Both the position numbers and the translations under genes were made by a program. Positions 1 through 10,024 of a stretch of DNA of 64,000 bases are shown here, in pieces. Each line of letters begins with the position of its first letter. Positions within the stretch are counted from its first letter, which is position 1. Origin of the DNA: CAWKGV01 sp963849305. GTDB lineage: Bacteria; Pseudomonadota; Alphaproteobacteria; Acetobacterales; Acetobacteraceae. A model generated the notes under the pieces. It saw only the letters and a program-made list of their open reading frames with translations. It was not told the origin of the DNA and did not search any database. The DNA lies in NCBI GenBank assembly GCA_963849305.1, contig CAWKGV010000012.1, forward strand, positions 139,397-203,396, in the 5' to 3' direction.

Positions 1-1
1 A

Positions 2-760
2 CTGCCCCCACCGCTTAGCGACAGCCCGGACGATCTGGCCCGGCGCGACCACGCCGCCATCGCCCGCGTTGCCGCGCTCCATCCGGCCAATGCGGCCGAG
101 GCCGATCTCGCCGCGCTCTTCGTTGCCGCCTCCGAGCAGTGCAAGGATTGCTTGCGCTTGGTTCAGCAGCCGGAGATCACCGCAAGCTGGGCGATGAAAT
201 GTCGCGCTCAGGCCAACAGCATGATGCGCCAGGCGCAGAGCGCGCTGCGGCTCCTTCTGCGCATGCAGGCAGCGCGACAGAAGACCGAGGCGAACAGTGC
301 CGCCAACGAGCGCGCTGCCTGGACCGAGCATTGCGCCATCGCCCTGATGGCGCAGGCGCTGTCACCGCGGCCGGAGCCGGCGGCGATGACCGGGCCGCCG
401 ACGCCCGAGCCGCTGGCGGAACCCGAGAAGGTGGCGCAACCCGAGCCCGACCCGGTCGCCGCCGAGGCAGGCGCCTCCGCCGATCCGCGAAAGGCCGCGC
501 TGCGGCGCCGCTTCCCTTGGTTGCCCGACACCATCGTCGGCGGTCCGCCCGACGACGCGCCGGTGCCGGCGCGCATGGCTTCCCCTCCGCCCGATGGCAC
601 GAGGCTGGACCACCCCCGAGCTGTCTCGCGTACAGCGAAACGAGACAGCGATGAGACGAGGGCCTATCGTCAATTTCAACAGACCCCCGATCCGGAAGTG
701 TTCGGGCTTGACGACAACCCCGGCGGCGCTTCCCTTGGCGCGGCCCGGCCCGCCGGCTAG
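2..760 (+). CDS. Conserved hypothetical protein, 5' end outside the window
   Basis: The reading frame is open from base 2 and ends with TAG at 758-760, so the start lies upstream of the window. The N-terminal half is helical and rich in Ala, Arg and Gln, with a CKDC pair near residue 50 and a run typical of a coiled or helical bundle. The C-terminal half is Pro/Ala-rich and looks disordered, with an RRRFPWLPD segment. I recognise it only as a type of uncharacterised protein common in acetic-acid-bacterium relatives, and no function is proposed. Codon use matches the neighbours. Confidence 0.55.
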   Translation: MPPPLSDSPDDLARRDHAAIARVAALHPANAAEADLAALFVAASEQCKDCLRLVQQPEITASWAMKCRAQANSMMRQAQSALRLLLRMQAARQKTEANSAANERAAWTEHCAIALMAQALSPRPEPAAMTGPPTPEPLAEPEKVAQPEPDPVAAEAGASADPRKAALRRRFPWLPDTIVGGPPDDAPVPARMASPPPDGTRLDHPRAVSRTAKRDSDETRAYRQFQQTPDPEVFGLDDNPGGASLGAARPAG

Positions 761-795
761 GCTGCCAGCTTGCGACCGGAAGCGAAACGGCGGGC

Positions 796-1461
796 ATGAT
801 CGACAAGTTCGTGCAATCGACGGCGGAGGCGATGAGCGGTGTGCGCGACGGCGCGACCGTGCTGCTCGGCGGTTTCGGGGATGTGGGCACGCCGCTCAAG
901 CTGCTGGAAGGGCTGATCGAGCAGGGCGCGCGCGACCTGACGTTGGTTTGCAACGCCGGCGGGCGCGACGGCAGCGCGATCGCTCGGCTGGTCACGCTCG
1001 GGCGGGTGCGCAAGCTCGTATGCAGCTTCGTTCGCCCGGCCAGCGAGGCCGGCCGGGCCTTCATGCAAGGCAAGCTGGAGGTGGAGATCGTCCCGCAGGG
1101 CACGCTCGCCGAGCGATTGCGCGCCGCCGGGGCCGGGGTCACCGGCTTCTACACGCCGACCGCCGCCGACACCCTGCTGGCCGAGGGCCGCGAAGTGCGC
1201 GAGATCGGCGGCAAGCTGTGTCTACTCGAATACCCGCTGCCCGGCGACGTGGCGCTGATCGACGCCTGGGAAGCCGATCGCTGGGGCAACCTGACGTACA
1301 AGGACACGCAACGGAACTTCAACCCGGTGATTGCGATGGCGGCCGATCTTACCGTGGCGCAGGCCAGGCACCGGGTCGGGCTGGGCGCGATCCAGCCGGA
1401 GAACGTCCACACTCCAGGCATCTTCGTCGATCGCGTGCTGCACGTCCCAGACGCGGACTGA
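796..1461 (+). CDS. 3-oxoacid CoA-transferase, subunit A
   Basis: This 221-residue protein is the alpha subunit of a two-subunit class I CoA-transferase, which moves CoA from succinyl-CoA to a 3-oxoacid such as 3-oxoadipate or acetoacetate. The N-terminus MIDKFV followed by a glycine-rich LLGGFGDVGTP loop is typical, and the length matches PcaI/ScoA. The beta subunit follows 18 bp downstream in the same direction, so the two are expected to form one operon and a heterotetramer. The substrate (3-oxoadipate or acetoacetate) cannot be decided from sequence, and no other beta-ketoadipate genes are nearby. The ribosome-binding site is weak. Confidence 0.88.
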   Translation: MIDKFVQSTAEAMSGVRDGATVLLGGFGDVGTPLKLLEGLIEQGARDLTLVCNAGGRDGSAIARLVTLGRVRKLVCSFVRPASEAGRAFMQGKLEVEIVPQGTLAERLRAAGAGVTGFYTPTAADTLLAEGREVREIGGKLCLLEYPLPGDVALIDAWEADRWGNLTYKDTQRNFNPVIAMAADLTVAQARHRVGLGAIQPENVHTPGIFVDRVLHVPDAD

Positions 1462-1479
1462 AACGAAAGAGAGTCGGAC

Positions 1480-2133
1480 ATGGCGCAGCCTGCATGGACC
1501 CCGCTCGATCGCTCCGGGATGGCGGCGCGTGCGGCGCGCGATATCCCCGAGGGCTGGGTGGTCAATCTCGGCATCGGCATCCCGACCGGGGTGGCCGACC
1601 ACGTGCCGCTCGAGCGCGAGGTGATCTTCCACTCCGAGAACGGCGTCATCGGCGCCGGCCCGGCCCCGCCGCCCGATCAGGTCAATCCATTCCTGATCAA
1701 CGCCGGCGTGCAGCACATCACGCTGCGGGTCGGCGCCAGCTATGTCCACCAGGCCGACAGCTTCGCGATCGCGCGCGGGGGACATCTCGATCTCTCGGTG
1801 CTTGGCGCCTTCGAGGTCTCGGAGACCGGGGATATCGCCAATTGGGCGCACTCGCCCGACGAGCCGGTGAAACAGGTTGGCGGGGCCATGGACCTCGCGA
1901 TCGGCGCCCGCCGGCTCTGGGTGATGATGGAGCACACCACCAAGGCCGGCGCGCCCCGGCTCAAGCGCCGCTGCTCTTATCCACTGACGGCCAAGGGCAC
2001 CGTCCAGCGGGTGTACACCAATCTCGCGGTGCTGGACGTGACCTCGCGCGGCTTCGTGGTGCGCGACATGATCCCAGGTCTCACGCTGGAAGAACTCCAG
2101 GCGCGCACCGAAGCGCGAGTGCTATCCGACTAG
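1480..2133 (+). CDS. 3-oxoacid CoA-transferase, subunit B
   Basis: This 217-residue beta subunit partners the gene just upstream. It has the GIGIPTGVAD motif near residue 31 and the SENG active-site loop with Glu53, which in this family forms the glutamyl-CoA thioester. The family length is about 210-220 residues, so it is complete. Together the subunits would activate a 3-oxoacid in aromatic or ketone-body catabolism. It ends 2 bp from the stop of the convergent enolase-superfamily gene. Confidence 0.9.
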   Translation: MAQPAWTPLDRSGMAARAARDIPEGWVVNLGIGIPTGVADHVPLEREVIFHSENGVIGAGPAPPPDQVNPFLINAGVQHITLRVGASYVHQADSFAIARGGHLDLSVLGAFEVSETGDIANWAHSPDEPVKQVGGAMDLAIGARRLWVMMEHTTKAGAPRLKRRCSYPLTAKGTVQRVYTNLAVLDVTSRGFVVRDMIPGLTLEELQARTEARVLSD

Positions 2134-2135
2134 AT

Positions 2136-3326
2136 CTAAAATCCCGTGCGCGTGGCCGCCACCGCGTAGCCCTTGCGCGGAAATTCCTCCCAGTATTGCC
2201 GTAGGCCCTTGGCCGGCATGTCCCGATACGGGCGCTTGCGCAGGCGCTCCACGTCAAGCTCGATCCCGAGCCCCGGCTCGGTCGGCAGGTCCACGAAGCC
2301 GTCGGCGATCGCGAGCGGCTTGATCGCCACCTCGTCGCAGGCCGGCCGCAAGTTCACGAAGCACTCGGCGATCAAGAAATTCGGGATCATGGCGGCGAAC
2401 TGCACCGTCGCCGCCAGCCCGACCAGCGTGCTGTTGTAGTTATGCGGCGCGATCGCCACCGCCTGCGGCTGCGCCATCGCCGCGATATCGAGCATCGCCG
2501 AAAGGCCGCCGCAGTTGCAGATGTCCGGGTTGAGAATGTCGGCCGCCCGCTTTTCCAGGCACTGGAAGAACGCCTCCTTCGAGTACATCGCCTCGCCGGT
2601 CACGATCGGAACCGGCACTGCCCGGCGCACCTCGGCGAGCAACTCGATATTGTCGCAGAGACACGGCTCCTCGTACCAGCCGATATCAAGCTCGGCGAGG
2701 CGTCGGCCGATACGGATCGCGTGCATCGGCGCCAGCCGCCGATGCGCCTCGATCAGCAAGGTGAACTCCGGCCCGAGCGCCGCGCGCATCGCCGTGACGT
2801 AGCGAACGACGTGCTCCTCGTCCTCGCGGTGGATGAAGCTGCGCCACGGACCGGGGAACGGATCCCATTTCAGCGCCGTGAACCCCGCGGCCTTTACCGC
2901 CAGCGCGCGCTCGACATTGGCCTCGATCGGCTCAGTCCCGCTCGACCAGCCATTGGCATAGACCCGCACCCGTTCGCGCGACGCGCCCCCCAGCATGTTA
3001 TACAGCGGCAAGCCTGCCTTCTTGGCCACGATGTCCCACATCGCGATCTCGATCGCGCTCCAAGCCGAGAGCAGATCGAGCGAGGCGCGGCGGATGGCGA
3101 AATCCTCGAACATCACTTGCGCCGTGTGGCGTATGCTATATGCGCTCCGACCGATCACGTGCGGCGCCATCGCTTGCAGGCATTGCGCGATCACCGGCTC
3201 CTTGCCGGGCGTGACATAGGCTTCGCCCCAGCCGTGCAGCCCGTCCTCGGTCTCGACACGGCAGAACAGCAGGTTCTTCGCCACGCCTGGGTCAAAGAGG
3301 AACGTTTCGATCCGCGCGATCCGCAT
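2136..3326 (-). CDS. Mandelate racemase/muconate-lactonizing (enolase superfamily) enzyme
   Basis: This is a 396-residue sugar-acid dehydratase or racemase-type enzyme. An N-terminal capping domain is followed by a TIM barrel with the usual signatures: a Lys in LKWDPF, acidic metal ligands in IEAHRR, YEEP and TGEAMYS, and a His in the APHNYNS segment. The pattern fits the mandelate racemase subgroup, with Glu in place of the usual first Asp ligand. ATG at 3326 is chosen because GGAAGG lies 11 bases upstream; a GTG at 3335 would add three residues. The gene sits 27 bp downstream of hutU in the same direction and may be co-transcribed, though no link to histidine breakdown is known. The substrate is not predictable. 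Confidence 0.85.
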   Translation of the reverse strand: MRIARIETFLFDPGVAKNLLFCRVETEDGLHGWGEAYVTPGKEPVIAQCLQAMAPHVIGRSAYSIRHTAQVMFEDFAIRRASLDLLSAWSAIEIAMWDIVAKKAGLPLYNMLGGASRERVRVYANGWSSGTEPIEANVERALAVKAAGFTALKWDPFPGPWRSFIHREDEEHVVRYVTAMRAALGPEFTLLIEAHRRLAPMHAIRIGRRLAELDIGWYEEPCLCDNIELLAEVRRAVPVPIVTGEAMYSKEAFFQCLEKRAADILNPDICNCGGLSAMLDIAAMAQPQAVAIAPHNYNSTLVGLAATVQFAAMIPNFLIAECFVNLRPACDEVAIKPLAIADGFVDLPTEPGLGIELDVERLRKRPYRDMPAKGLRQYWEEFPRKGYAVAATRTGF

Positions 3327-3353
3327 GGTCCCCACGCCTTCCGCAGTGCTAGG

Positions 3354-5021
3354 TCAAGTGAGAATGCCCGGCAAATCGAGCTGATGCTCGCGGGCGCAGT
3401 CCAGCGCGAGCTTATAGCCGGCATCGGCATGTCGCATGACGCCGCTCGCCGGATCGTTCCACAACACCCGCTCGATGCGCCGCGCGGCCTCCGGAGTGCC
3501 GTCGCACACCACCACCATACCGGCATGTTGGGAATAGCCGATCCCGACGCCGCCGCCATGATGGATCGAGACCCAGGTAGCCCCCGAGGCACAGTTCAGC
3601 AGCGCGTTCAACATCGGCCAATCCGAGACCGCGTCCGATCCGTCAAGCATCGCCTCGGTTTCGCGGTTGGGCGAGGCCACGGAGCCGGCGTCGAGATGGT
3701 CGCGGCCAATGACGATCGGCGCGCTCAGCTCGCCGCATGCCACCATGTCGTTGAAGGCAAGACCCAGACGGTGCCGCTCGCCGAGACCCACCCAACAGAT
3801 GCGCGCGGGAAGCCCCTGGAACCGGATGCGGTTGCGCGCCATGTCGAGCCAGGTGTGCAAGTGCCGGTGGCCGGGCAGCACCTCCTTCACCTTGGCGTCG
3901 ATGCGGTAGATGTCCTCCGGATCGCCGGACAGCGCCGCCCAGCGGAACGGCCCGACGCCGCGGCAGAACAGCGGCCGTATATAAGCGGGAACGAAGCCCG
4001 GAAAGTCGAAGGCATCGGCGACGCCTTCCTCGCGCGCGACCTGACGGATGTTGTTGCCGTAGTCGAGCGTCGGGATGCCCATGCGGTGGAACTCCAGCAT
4101 GGCACGCACATGCTCCGCGATCGAGCGGCGGGCTGCCGCCGCGACCTCGCCGGGTGCCGCTTCGCGCCGGCGCTCCCATTCCGCCACCTTCCAGCCTCTC
4201 GGCAGGTATCCGTTCGTCGGGTCATGCGCCGAGGTCTGGTCGGTCACGACATCCGGCCGCACGCCGCGCCGCACCAGCTCAGGCAACAGTTCGGCGGCAT
4301 TGCCCAGCACGGCGACCGAAATGGGCCGGCGCTCGCGACACGCGCGCTCGATAATCGCCAGCCCCTCATCGAGATCCTTTGCCTGCTGGTCGAGATAGCC
4401 GCTCCTCAGCCGCATCTCGATCCGGCTCGCCTGGCACTCGATCGCCAGCAGCGAGGCGCCGGCCATCGTGGCGGCAAGTGGTTGCGCGCCTCCCATGCCG
4501 CCCAGTCCGGCGGTGAGAACCCAGCGACCGGAAAGGTCGCCGCCATAATGGCGACGTCCGATCTCGGCGAAGGTCTCGTACGTGCCCTGCACAATTCCTT
4601 GGCTGCCGATATAGATCCACGATCCCGCCGTCATCTGCCCGAACATCATCAGGCCCTTGCGGTCCAGCTCGTTGAAATGCTCCCAGGTCGCCCAGTGCGG
4701 CACCAAATTCGAGTTGGCGATCAGCACCCGTGGCGCGTCCGTGTGCGTGCGGAAGACGCCGACCGGCTTGCCCGATTGCACGAGCAACGATTGGTCGGCC
4801 TCCAGCCGGCGTAGCGCCGAGACGATGCGGTCGAAGCTGTCCCAGTCGCGTGCCGCGCGGCCGATGCCGCCATAGACGACCAGCTCGCCCGGCCGCTCGG
4901 CGACCTCGGGATCGAGGTTGTTCATCAGCATTCGTAGCGGCGCTTCGGTCAGCCAGGATCTGGCCGAAATCACTGTCCCGCGCGGGGCGCGAACGGTCCG
5001 GACGTTGGGAATGAGAGCCAT
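3354..5021 (-). CDS. hutU: Urocanate hydratase
   Basis: A 555-residue urocanase that converts urocanate to 4-imidazolone-5-propionate, the second step of histidine degradation, using tightly bound NAD+. The family length is about 555. Signatures include the nucleotide-binding TAGLGGMGGAQP stretch near residue 170 and the DQTSAHDPTNGYLP block. It begins 15 bp after the hutH stop, so hutH-hutU form an operon. hutI and the formiminoglutamate genes are not in the window. Confidence 0.97.
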   Translation of the reverse strand: MALIPNVRTVRAPRGTVISARSWLTEAPLRMLMNNLDPEVAERPGELVVYGGIGRAARDWDSFDRIVSALRRLEADQSLLVQSGKPVGVFRTHTDAPRVLIANSNLVPHWATWEHFNELDRKGLMMFGQMTAGSWIYIGSQGIVQGTYETFAEIGRRHYGGDLSGRWVLTAGLGGMGGAQPLAATMAGASLLAIECQASRIEMRLRSGYLDQQAKDLDEGLAIIERACRERRPISVAVLGNAAELLPELVRRGVRPDVVTDQTSAHDPTNGYLPRGWKVAEWERRREAAPGEVAAAARRSIAEHVRAMLEFHRMGIPTLDYGNNIRQVAREEGVADAFDFPGFVPAYIRPLFCRGVGPFRWAALSGDPEDIYRIDAKVKEVLPGHRHLHTWLDMARNRIRFQGLPARICWVGLGERHRLGLAFNDMVACGELSAPIVIGRDHLDAGSVASPNRETEAMLDGSDAVSDWPMLNALLNCASGATWVSIHHGGGVGIGYSQHAGMVVVCDGTPEAARRIERVLWNDPASGVMRHADAGYKLALDCAREHQLDLPGILT

Positions 5022-5036
5022 GCTGCTGCGTCCTTG

Positions 5037-6572
5037 TCAGTCCGCGACGGCGGGAAGCGCGACATCCCGCGCCGCGTCGGCGACGGCCCCCGAGCGAACC
5101 AGCTCCGTCGCTCGGTCGATATCGGGCGCCAGGTGTCGGTCCTCCTCCAGATGGGCGACCTGGGCCCGGATCAGCGCGCGCAGCCGTTCGAGCGCCGCGC
5201 TGGAGGTCATGGGCGCGTGGAAATCGCACCCCTGCGCGGCGACCAGCAGCTCGATGCCGATGACCGCGGCGACGTTGTCGACCATCGGCAGCAAGCGCCG
5301 CGCCGCGTGCGCGGACATCGACACATGATCCTCCTGATTGGCCGAGGTCGGAATGGAATCGACGCTGGCCGGCGTGGCTCGCTGGCGGTTCTCCGCCACC
5401 AGCGCAGCGGCTGTGACTTGCGCTATCATGAACCCCGAATTGAGCCCGGGCTTCGGCGTCAGGAAGGCAGGCAGGCGCGAAAGCCCAGGGTCCATCAGCA
5501 TGGCAATCCGCCTCTCCGAGAGCGAGCCGATTTCGCACAGGGCGAGCGCAATCATATCGGCGGCGAAGGCCACCGGCTGACCGTGGAAGTTGCCTCCCGA
5601 CAACACTTCAGCGGTGTCGGCAAGGATCAACGGATTGTCGGAAACGCCATTGGCCTCGGTGGCGAGCATGGCGGCCGACTGGCGCAGCACGTCCAGCACG
5701 GCGCCCATCACCTGCGGCTGGCAGCGCAGGCAATACGGATCTTGCACGCGATCGTCGCCGACCAGGTGCGAGGCGCGGATCGCGCTTCCGGCCAGCAGCG
5801 CGCGCAGTGCGCGGGCAACGTCGATCTGTCCGCGATGGCCGCGCAGTGCCTGGAGACGTGGATCGAACGGCGTGTCGGAGCCGCGCGCGGCATCGGTGGC
5901 GAGCGCGCCGGCCAATAGAGCCGCTTGCAGCAACCGCTCGGCCTCGAACAAGCCGGCGAGCGCATAGGCGGTGGAAAACTGAACCCCGTTCAGCAGCGCG
6001 AGCCCCTCCTTGGGGCCGAGCGTGACCGGGCTCAGGCCGGCCTGCGCCAGCGCCGCCGCAGCTTGGATGCGCCGCCCATCCAGGATCACCTCGCCGATGC
6101 CGATCATGGCGGCAGCCGTGTGCGCCAGCGGCGCCAAGTCGCCCGAAGCACCGACCGAGCCCTGTGATGGCACCACCGGCACCAGCCCGCGCGCGAGCAT
6201 CGCTTCCAGCAACCGCACCGTCGCCGGCCGCACGCCCGAAGCACCCCGCCCCAGGCTCGCCAGCTTGAGGGCCATCATCAGACGGGCAACGGGCTGGGGC
6301 ATCGGCTCGCCCACGCCGGCCGCGTGCGACAGCACCAGGTTCCGCTGCAACCTCGCAAGGTCAGCCGCCTCGATGCGGATAGTGGCGAGCCTGCCGAACC
6401 CGGTGTTGATGCCATAGACCGGCTCCCCTCGGGCGACGATCGCGTCCACGGCGGCGGCACCCTCGCCGACCGCCGCATAGGCTCCCGGGTCCAGCGTGGC
6501 GGCGGCACCGCGATAGATGGCCCGCCAATCCGACAGTGGGGTATTGCCCGGCGTCAGGATGACCGTTGCCAT
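5037..6572 (-). CDS. hutH: Histidine ammonia-lyase
   Basis: A 511-residue lyase removing ammonia from L-histidine to give trans-urocanate. The Ala142-Ser143-Gly144 triad inside GSVGASGDLAPLAH is the source of the self-formed MIO electrophile. The YGINTGFG motif near residue 53 carries the conserved catalytic Tyr. It is first in the operon with hutU. Its promoter must lie in the 130 bp shared with the divergent acyl-CoA dehydrogenase, and no clear HutC operator was seen there. Confidence 0.97.
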   Translation of the reverse strand: MATVILTPGNTPLSDWRAIYRGAAATLDPGAYAAVGEGAAAVDAIVARGEPVYGINTGFGRLATIRIEAADLARLQRNLVLSHAAGVGEPMPQPVARLMMALKLASLGRGASGVRPATVRLLEAMLARGLVPVVPSQGSVGASGDLAPLAHTAAAMIGIGEVILDGRRIQAAAALAQAGLSPVTLGPKEGLALLNGVQFSTAYALAGLFEAERLLQAALLAGALATDAARGSDTPFDPRLQALRGHRGQIDVARALRALLAGSAIRASHLVGDDRVQDPYCLRCQPQVMGAVLDVLRQSAAMLATEANGVSDNPLILADTAEVLSGGNFHGQPVAFAADMIALALCEIGSLSERRIAMLMDPGLSRLPAFLTPKPGLNSGFMIAQVTAAALVAENRQRATPASVDSIPTSANQEDHVSMSAHAARRLLPMVDNVAAVIGIELLVAAQGCDFHAPMTSSAALERLRALIRAQVAHLEEDRHLAPDIDRATELVRSGAVADAARDVALPAVAD

Positions 6573-6702
6573 ACGATGCTCCGGGAAGCTCTCTGCTCGG
6601 CGACAATCAATACACGATCGGCGATGCCCTTGTCGCGCGGCTCGGATGGACGGGCCGCAGCGGCCAATTTACGGTCCTTGCTGGGGTCAGGGGGAAACGC
6701 CG

Positions 6703-7869
6703 ATGCCGGAGGCACTGTCCGAAGAGCACCGCATGTTGCAGGACTTGGTCGCGAAGTTCGTCGATCGCGAGCTGATGCCGTTGGAGCGCTCGGTGCTGGC
6801 GCGGGAGGCGCGCGGGGAGAAATACGGGCTGACCCGCGAGCAAGAGGCGCCGCTGCTCGCCAAGTGCCGTGAACTCGGGCTCTGGGCGCTCGATGTGCCG
6901 GAGGAGTTGGGCGGAGCGAACCTGCCGGCCGTCGCGCTGATGGCGATCAACGAGGAGCTGGGCCGCACCATCGTGCCGTTCACCTTCCCGCCCGACAGCC
7001 CGAACCTGCACATGCTCCTGGCGGCGGCCGACGAGCGCCAGCGCGAGCTATACCTGAAGCCATACGCCGAGGGGCGCGCGCATTCCGCCATCGCCATCTC
7101 CGAGCCCGGCGCCGGCGGCGATCCGGCGGAGATGACCACGCGCGCCGTGAAGGATGGCGATCAATGGGTCATCAACGGCCGCAAGATCTGGGTCAGCCGC
7201 GTGCCGCAAGCCGACTTCGTGATCGTCATGGCGCGCACCGGGGAAGGCAAGCGTCACGAAGGCATCTCGGCCTTCATTGTCGAGAAAGACACGCCCGGCT
7301 TCATCATCGAGCGCGAGATCGCGATGATCGGCGGTCACCGCACATACGAATTGGTCTTCGAGGACTGCCGGGTTCCCGAGGCGCAGGTGTTGGGCCGCCT
7401 CGGTCATGGTTTCGCGCCGATGCAGCTCCGCTTGACCGTGCGCCGGTTGCAGATCGGGGCTTGGTGCATCGGCATCGCGCGCCGCGCGCTGGAGATGCTG
7501 TGCGAGCAGGCGAAGAACCGCACCACCTTTGGCACGAAGCTGTCGGAGCGACAAGCGATCCAATGGTGGGTGGCCGATGCCGCGACCCGCATCCATGCCT
7601 GCCGTTTGATGGTCGCCGATGCCGCCGCCAAGCAGGATGCCGGCCAGGACGTCCGCACCGAGGCGTCCATGATCAAGGTGTTCGCCACCGAGATGGCGCA
7701 GGAGGTCGTGGATAACGCGATGCAGACCTACGGCGCGATGGGCATGACCAAGGAGCTGCCATTGCAGTGCTTCGCCCAGCAGGTCCGGCTGATGCGGATC
7801 TATGAAGGCCCCTCCGAGGTCCACCGCATGGCGATCGCGCGCCGGATGCTGAACGATCGCAAGGCGTGA
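6703..7869 (+). CDS. Acyl-CoA dehydrogenase family protein
   Basis: A 388-residue FAD-dependent acyl-CoA dehydrogenase that would desaturate an acyl-CoA and pass electrons to ETF. Family marks are the ISEPGAGGDPAEM FAD/substrate loop, the KIWVSR segment and the C-terminal QTYGAMGMTKELP and YEGPSEVHRM helices. The catalytic base is not certain from sequence. ATG at 6703 is chosen because GGGGGAAA sits 6-8 bases upstream and the size then matches the family. The acyl-CoA synthetase begins 6 bp downstream, so the pair probably activates and oxidises one acid. Confidence 0.92.
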   Translation: MPEALSEEHRMLQDLVAKFVDRELMPLERSVLAREARGEKYGLTREQEAPLLAKCRELGLWALDVPEELGGANLPAVALMAINEELGRTIVPFTFPPDSPNLHMLLAAADERQRELYLKPYAEGRAHSAIAISEPGAGGDPAEMTTRAVKDGDQWVINGRKIWVSRVPQADFVIVMARTGEGKRHEGISAFIVEKDTPGFIIEREIAMIGGHRTYELVFEDCRVPEAQVLGRLGHGFAPMQLRLTVRRLQIGAWCIGIARRALEMLCEQAKNRTTFGTKLSERQAIQWWVADAATRIHACRLMVADAAAKQDAGQDVRTEASMIKVFATEMAQEVVDNAMQTYGAMGMTKELPLQCFAQQVRLMRIYEGPSEVHRMAIARRMLNDRKA

Positions 7870-7875
7870 CCCGCA

Positions 7876-10000
7876 ATGACCGACCATCCGCTGGAAAGCT
7901 TCTTCTGGCCCGGCTCGATCGCCATTCTGGGCGCCTCGCCCGATCCGCACCGCATTCGCGGCCTGTTACTGAGCCATCTTCGGCGCAATGGCTTCGCCGG
8001 CCGCATCCTGCCCATCAACCCGAGCTACACCGAGATCGACGGATTACCGTGTTATCCCAACCTCGCCGCTGCCGGCGGCCGGATCGATCTCGCCGTGATG
8101 GCCATTCCCGCCACCGCGGTCGCCGACGCCGCTGAGGACTGCGCCCGGAACGGCGTCAAGCATCTCGTGGTCATCAGCTCGGGTTTCGCGGAGGAAGGCG
8201 GCGCGGCGGTCGGGATGCAGGCAAAGCTGGTGGACATCGCCCGCCGCACCGGCATGCGCATCGCCGGCCCCAATTGCGAGGGCTACTTCAACGCGCTCGG
8301 CAAGGTTAGCACGACCTTCAGCCCGACCGTCGAGGTAAAGGAGGGCGAGGAGCCGCCGCTTGCCATCAGCGATCGAAACGTCGGCGTGATCGCCCAGTCC
8401 GGCGGCATCGGTTTTTCGCTATACAACCGCGCTCGCGCCGCCGGCCTCGGCTTCAGCTATGTCATTTCAACCGGCAACGAAGCCGATCTCACCACCACGG
8501 ATTTCCTCGACTACATGGTGCGAGACGAGCGGACCCATGTGGTGATGCTGTTCTGTGAAACCATCCGTGACGGCGCGCGCTTCATGGCCGTTGCCGAAGC
8601 CGCGCGCCGGCTTGGCAAGCCGATCGTCGCCATCAAGATTGGCCGCTCGGAGGTCGGGCGGCGCGCGGCGGCCTCCCACACAGCCGCGCTCAGCGGTCCC
8701 CATACCGCTTACCAGGCAGTCTTCGAGCGCACCGGCATCGTCGAAGCCGAAGACCCGGACGAGGCCGTGGCGATCGCTGGCCTCCTCGCTACCTGTCCGC
8801 CGCCCAGGAGCCGTCGCGTTGGCGTGATCACGGTCTCCGGCGGCGGCGGGGCCTGGATGGCCGACATGCTGACCGCGCACGGCCTGGAACTGCCAACACT
8901 ATCGCCCGCGTTGCAGGAGCAGATCCGCGGCTACACGCCAACCTACGCCTCGGCCCAGAACCCGGTGGACGTCACGGCCCAGGGCAGCAACACCGGCCCG
9001 ATGATGATGCGCACGCTCGAGCTGCTGGAGTTCCTCCGACGAGGTGGACAGCATCGTGCTGGTCAGTTCACTGGCCAGCGAAACCCGGGTGATGCTCGAC
9101 CCGGCGCGAATACGGCCGTTGATCGCCAGTCGGGGCAAGCCGGTGACGGCCTGGAGCTACACGCTCCCTTCGTCGTTCGGCCGCCGGCAATTGGCTGCGT
9201 GCGGGCTGTTCTTGCACGTGGATCTCCGCGCTTGCGCATTGGCGGTGAGCAAGCTGGCGTCCCATGCCGAGACCCTGGCGTGCGCCGAACCCGAACATGC
9301 TGCCATCGCACGGCTGGCCACGCTGGCGTCGGACTTGCCGCGCGTACTGGTCGAGCATCGGGCGAAGTCGTTGCTGGCACCTTATGGACTTCCGCCGTCG
9401 CGGGAACGGCTGGCGGGTTCGGCGGCCGTTGCGGCCGATGCCGCGGCCGATCTCGGGTTCCCGGTGGCCCTCAAAATCCAGTCACCGGACATCCCGCACA
9501 AGACCGAGGCCGGCGGCGTGCGGCTCGGGCTGCGCGACCGGGACGAAGTTGCCAACGCATATGACGAGATCATCCGCTCGGCCGCGCATCACAAGGCGGA
9601 TGCCCGGATCGAGGGCGTGCTGGTCCAGCCGATGGCGCCGAGGGGGCACGAGCTTGCTATCGGAATGGTCAACGACGCGACCTTCGGCCCGATCATGATG
9701 GTGGGCTTCGGCGGCACCACGATCGAACTGTTCGGCGACGTCGCGCACCGGCCGGCGCCGCTCGACACCGATCAGGCCGCCGCGATGATCCGCGGCCTGA
9801 GGTCCGCGCGGCTGCTGGAGGGGTTCCGTGGCGCCGCGCCCATCGACATCCGCCCCGCGGCGGAACTGTTGGCGCGTCTGTCCTACGCGGCGATCGCGCA
9901 TCGCGACCGGATCGCGGAGATGGAGTTCAATCCGGTCATCCTGCACGTAGACGGCTCGGGGCTGACGATTGCCGACGCACTGGTGCTGCTGAAGGAATAG
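7876..10000 (+). CDS. ADP-forming acyl-CoA synthetase (fused alpha-beta), one-base frameshift
   Basis: This reads as a 700-residue NDP-forming acyl-CoA synthetase. First come the CoA-binding domain (GSIAILGAS near residue 13) and the ligase-CoA domain with the phosphorylated-His type SHTAALSG motif. After a frame change comes the ATP-grasp domain (VALKIQSPDIPHKTEAGGV). The first frame runs from 7876, but the protein continues in the next frame at the TTCCTCC stretch at 9031-9037. Removing one C restores a continuous family-like sequence (LLEF then SDEVDSIVLVSS). Either the gene is a pseudogene or the base is a sequencing error. It follows the acyl-CoA dehydrogenase by 6 bp. Confidence 0.85.
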
Positions 10001-10024
10001 CGCGCCGTCCGGGGACGGTGAGGC

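Noticed and set aside
594..2204. A 536-codon rightward frame over the CoA-transferase genes
   Set aside because: It overlaps both subunits in another frame and is Arg/Gly-rich nonsense, while the subunits have clear family motifs.
2442..4814. A 790-codon rightward open frame
   Set aside because: It is the antisense shadow of hutU and the enolase-superfamily gene: rich in Arg, His and Pro, with no recognisable domain.
9028..9040. Programmed frameshifting as a common explanation of the breaks
   Set aside because: The breaks lie in unrelated genes, at different sequences, with both +1 and -1 directions, and none shows a standard slippery heptamer with a downstream structure.
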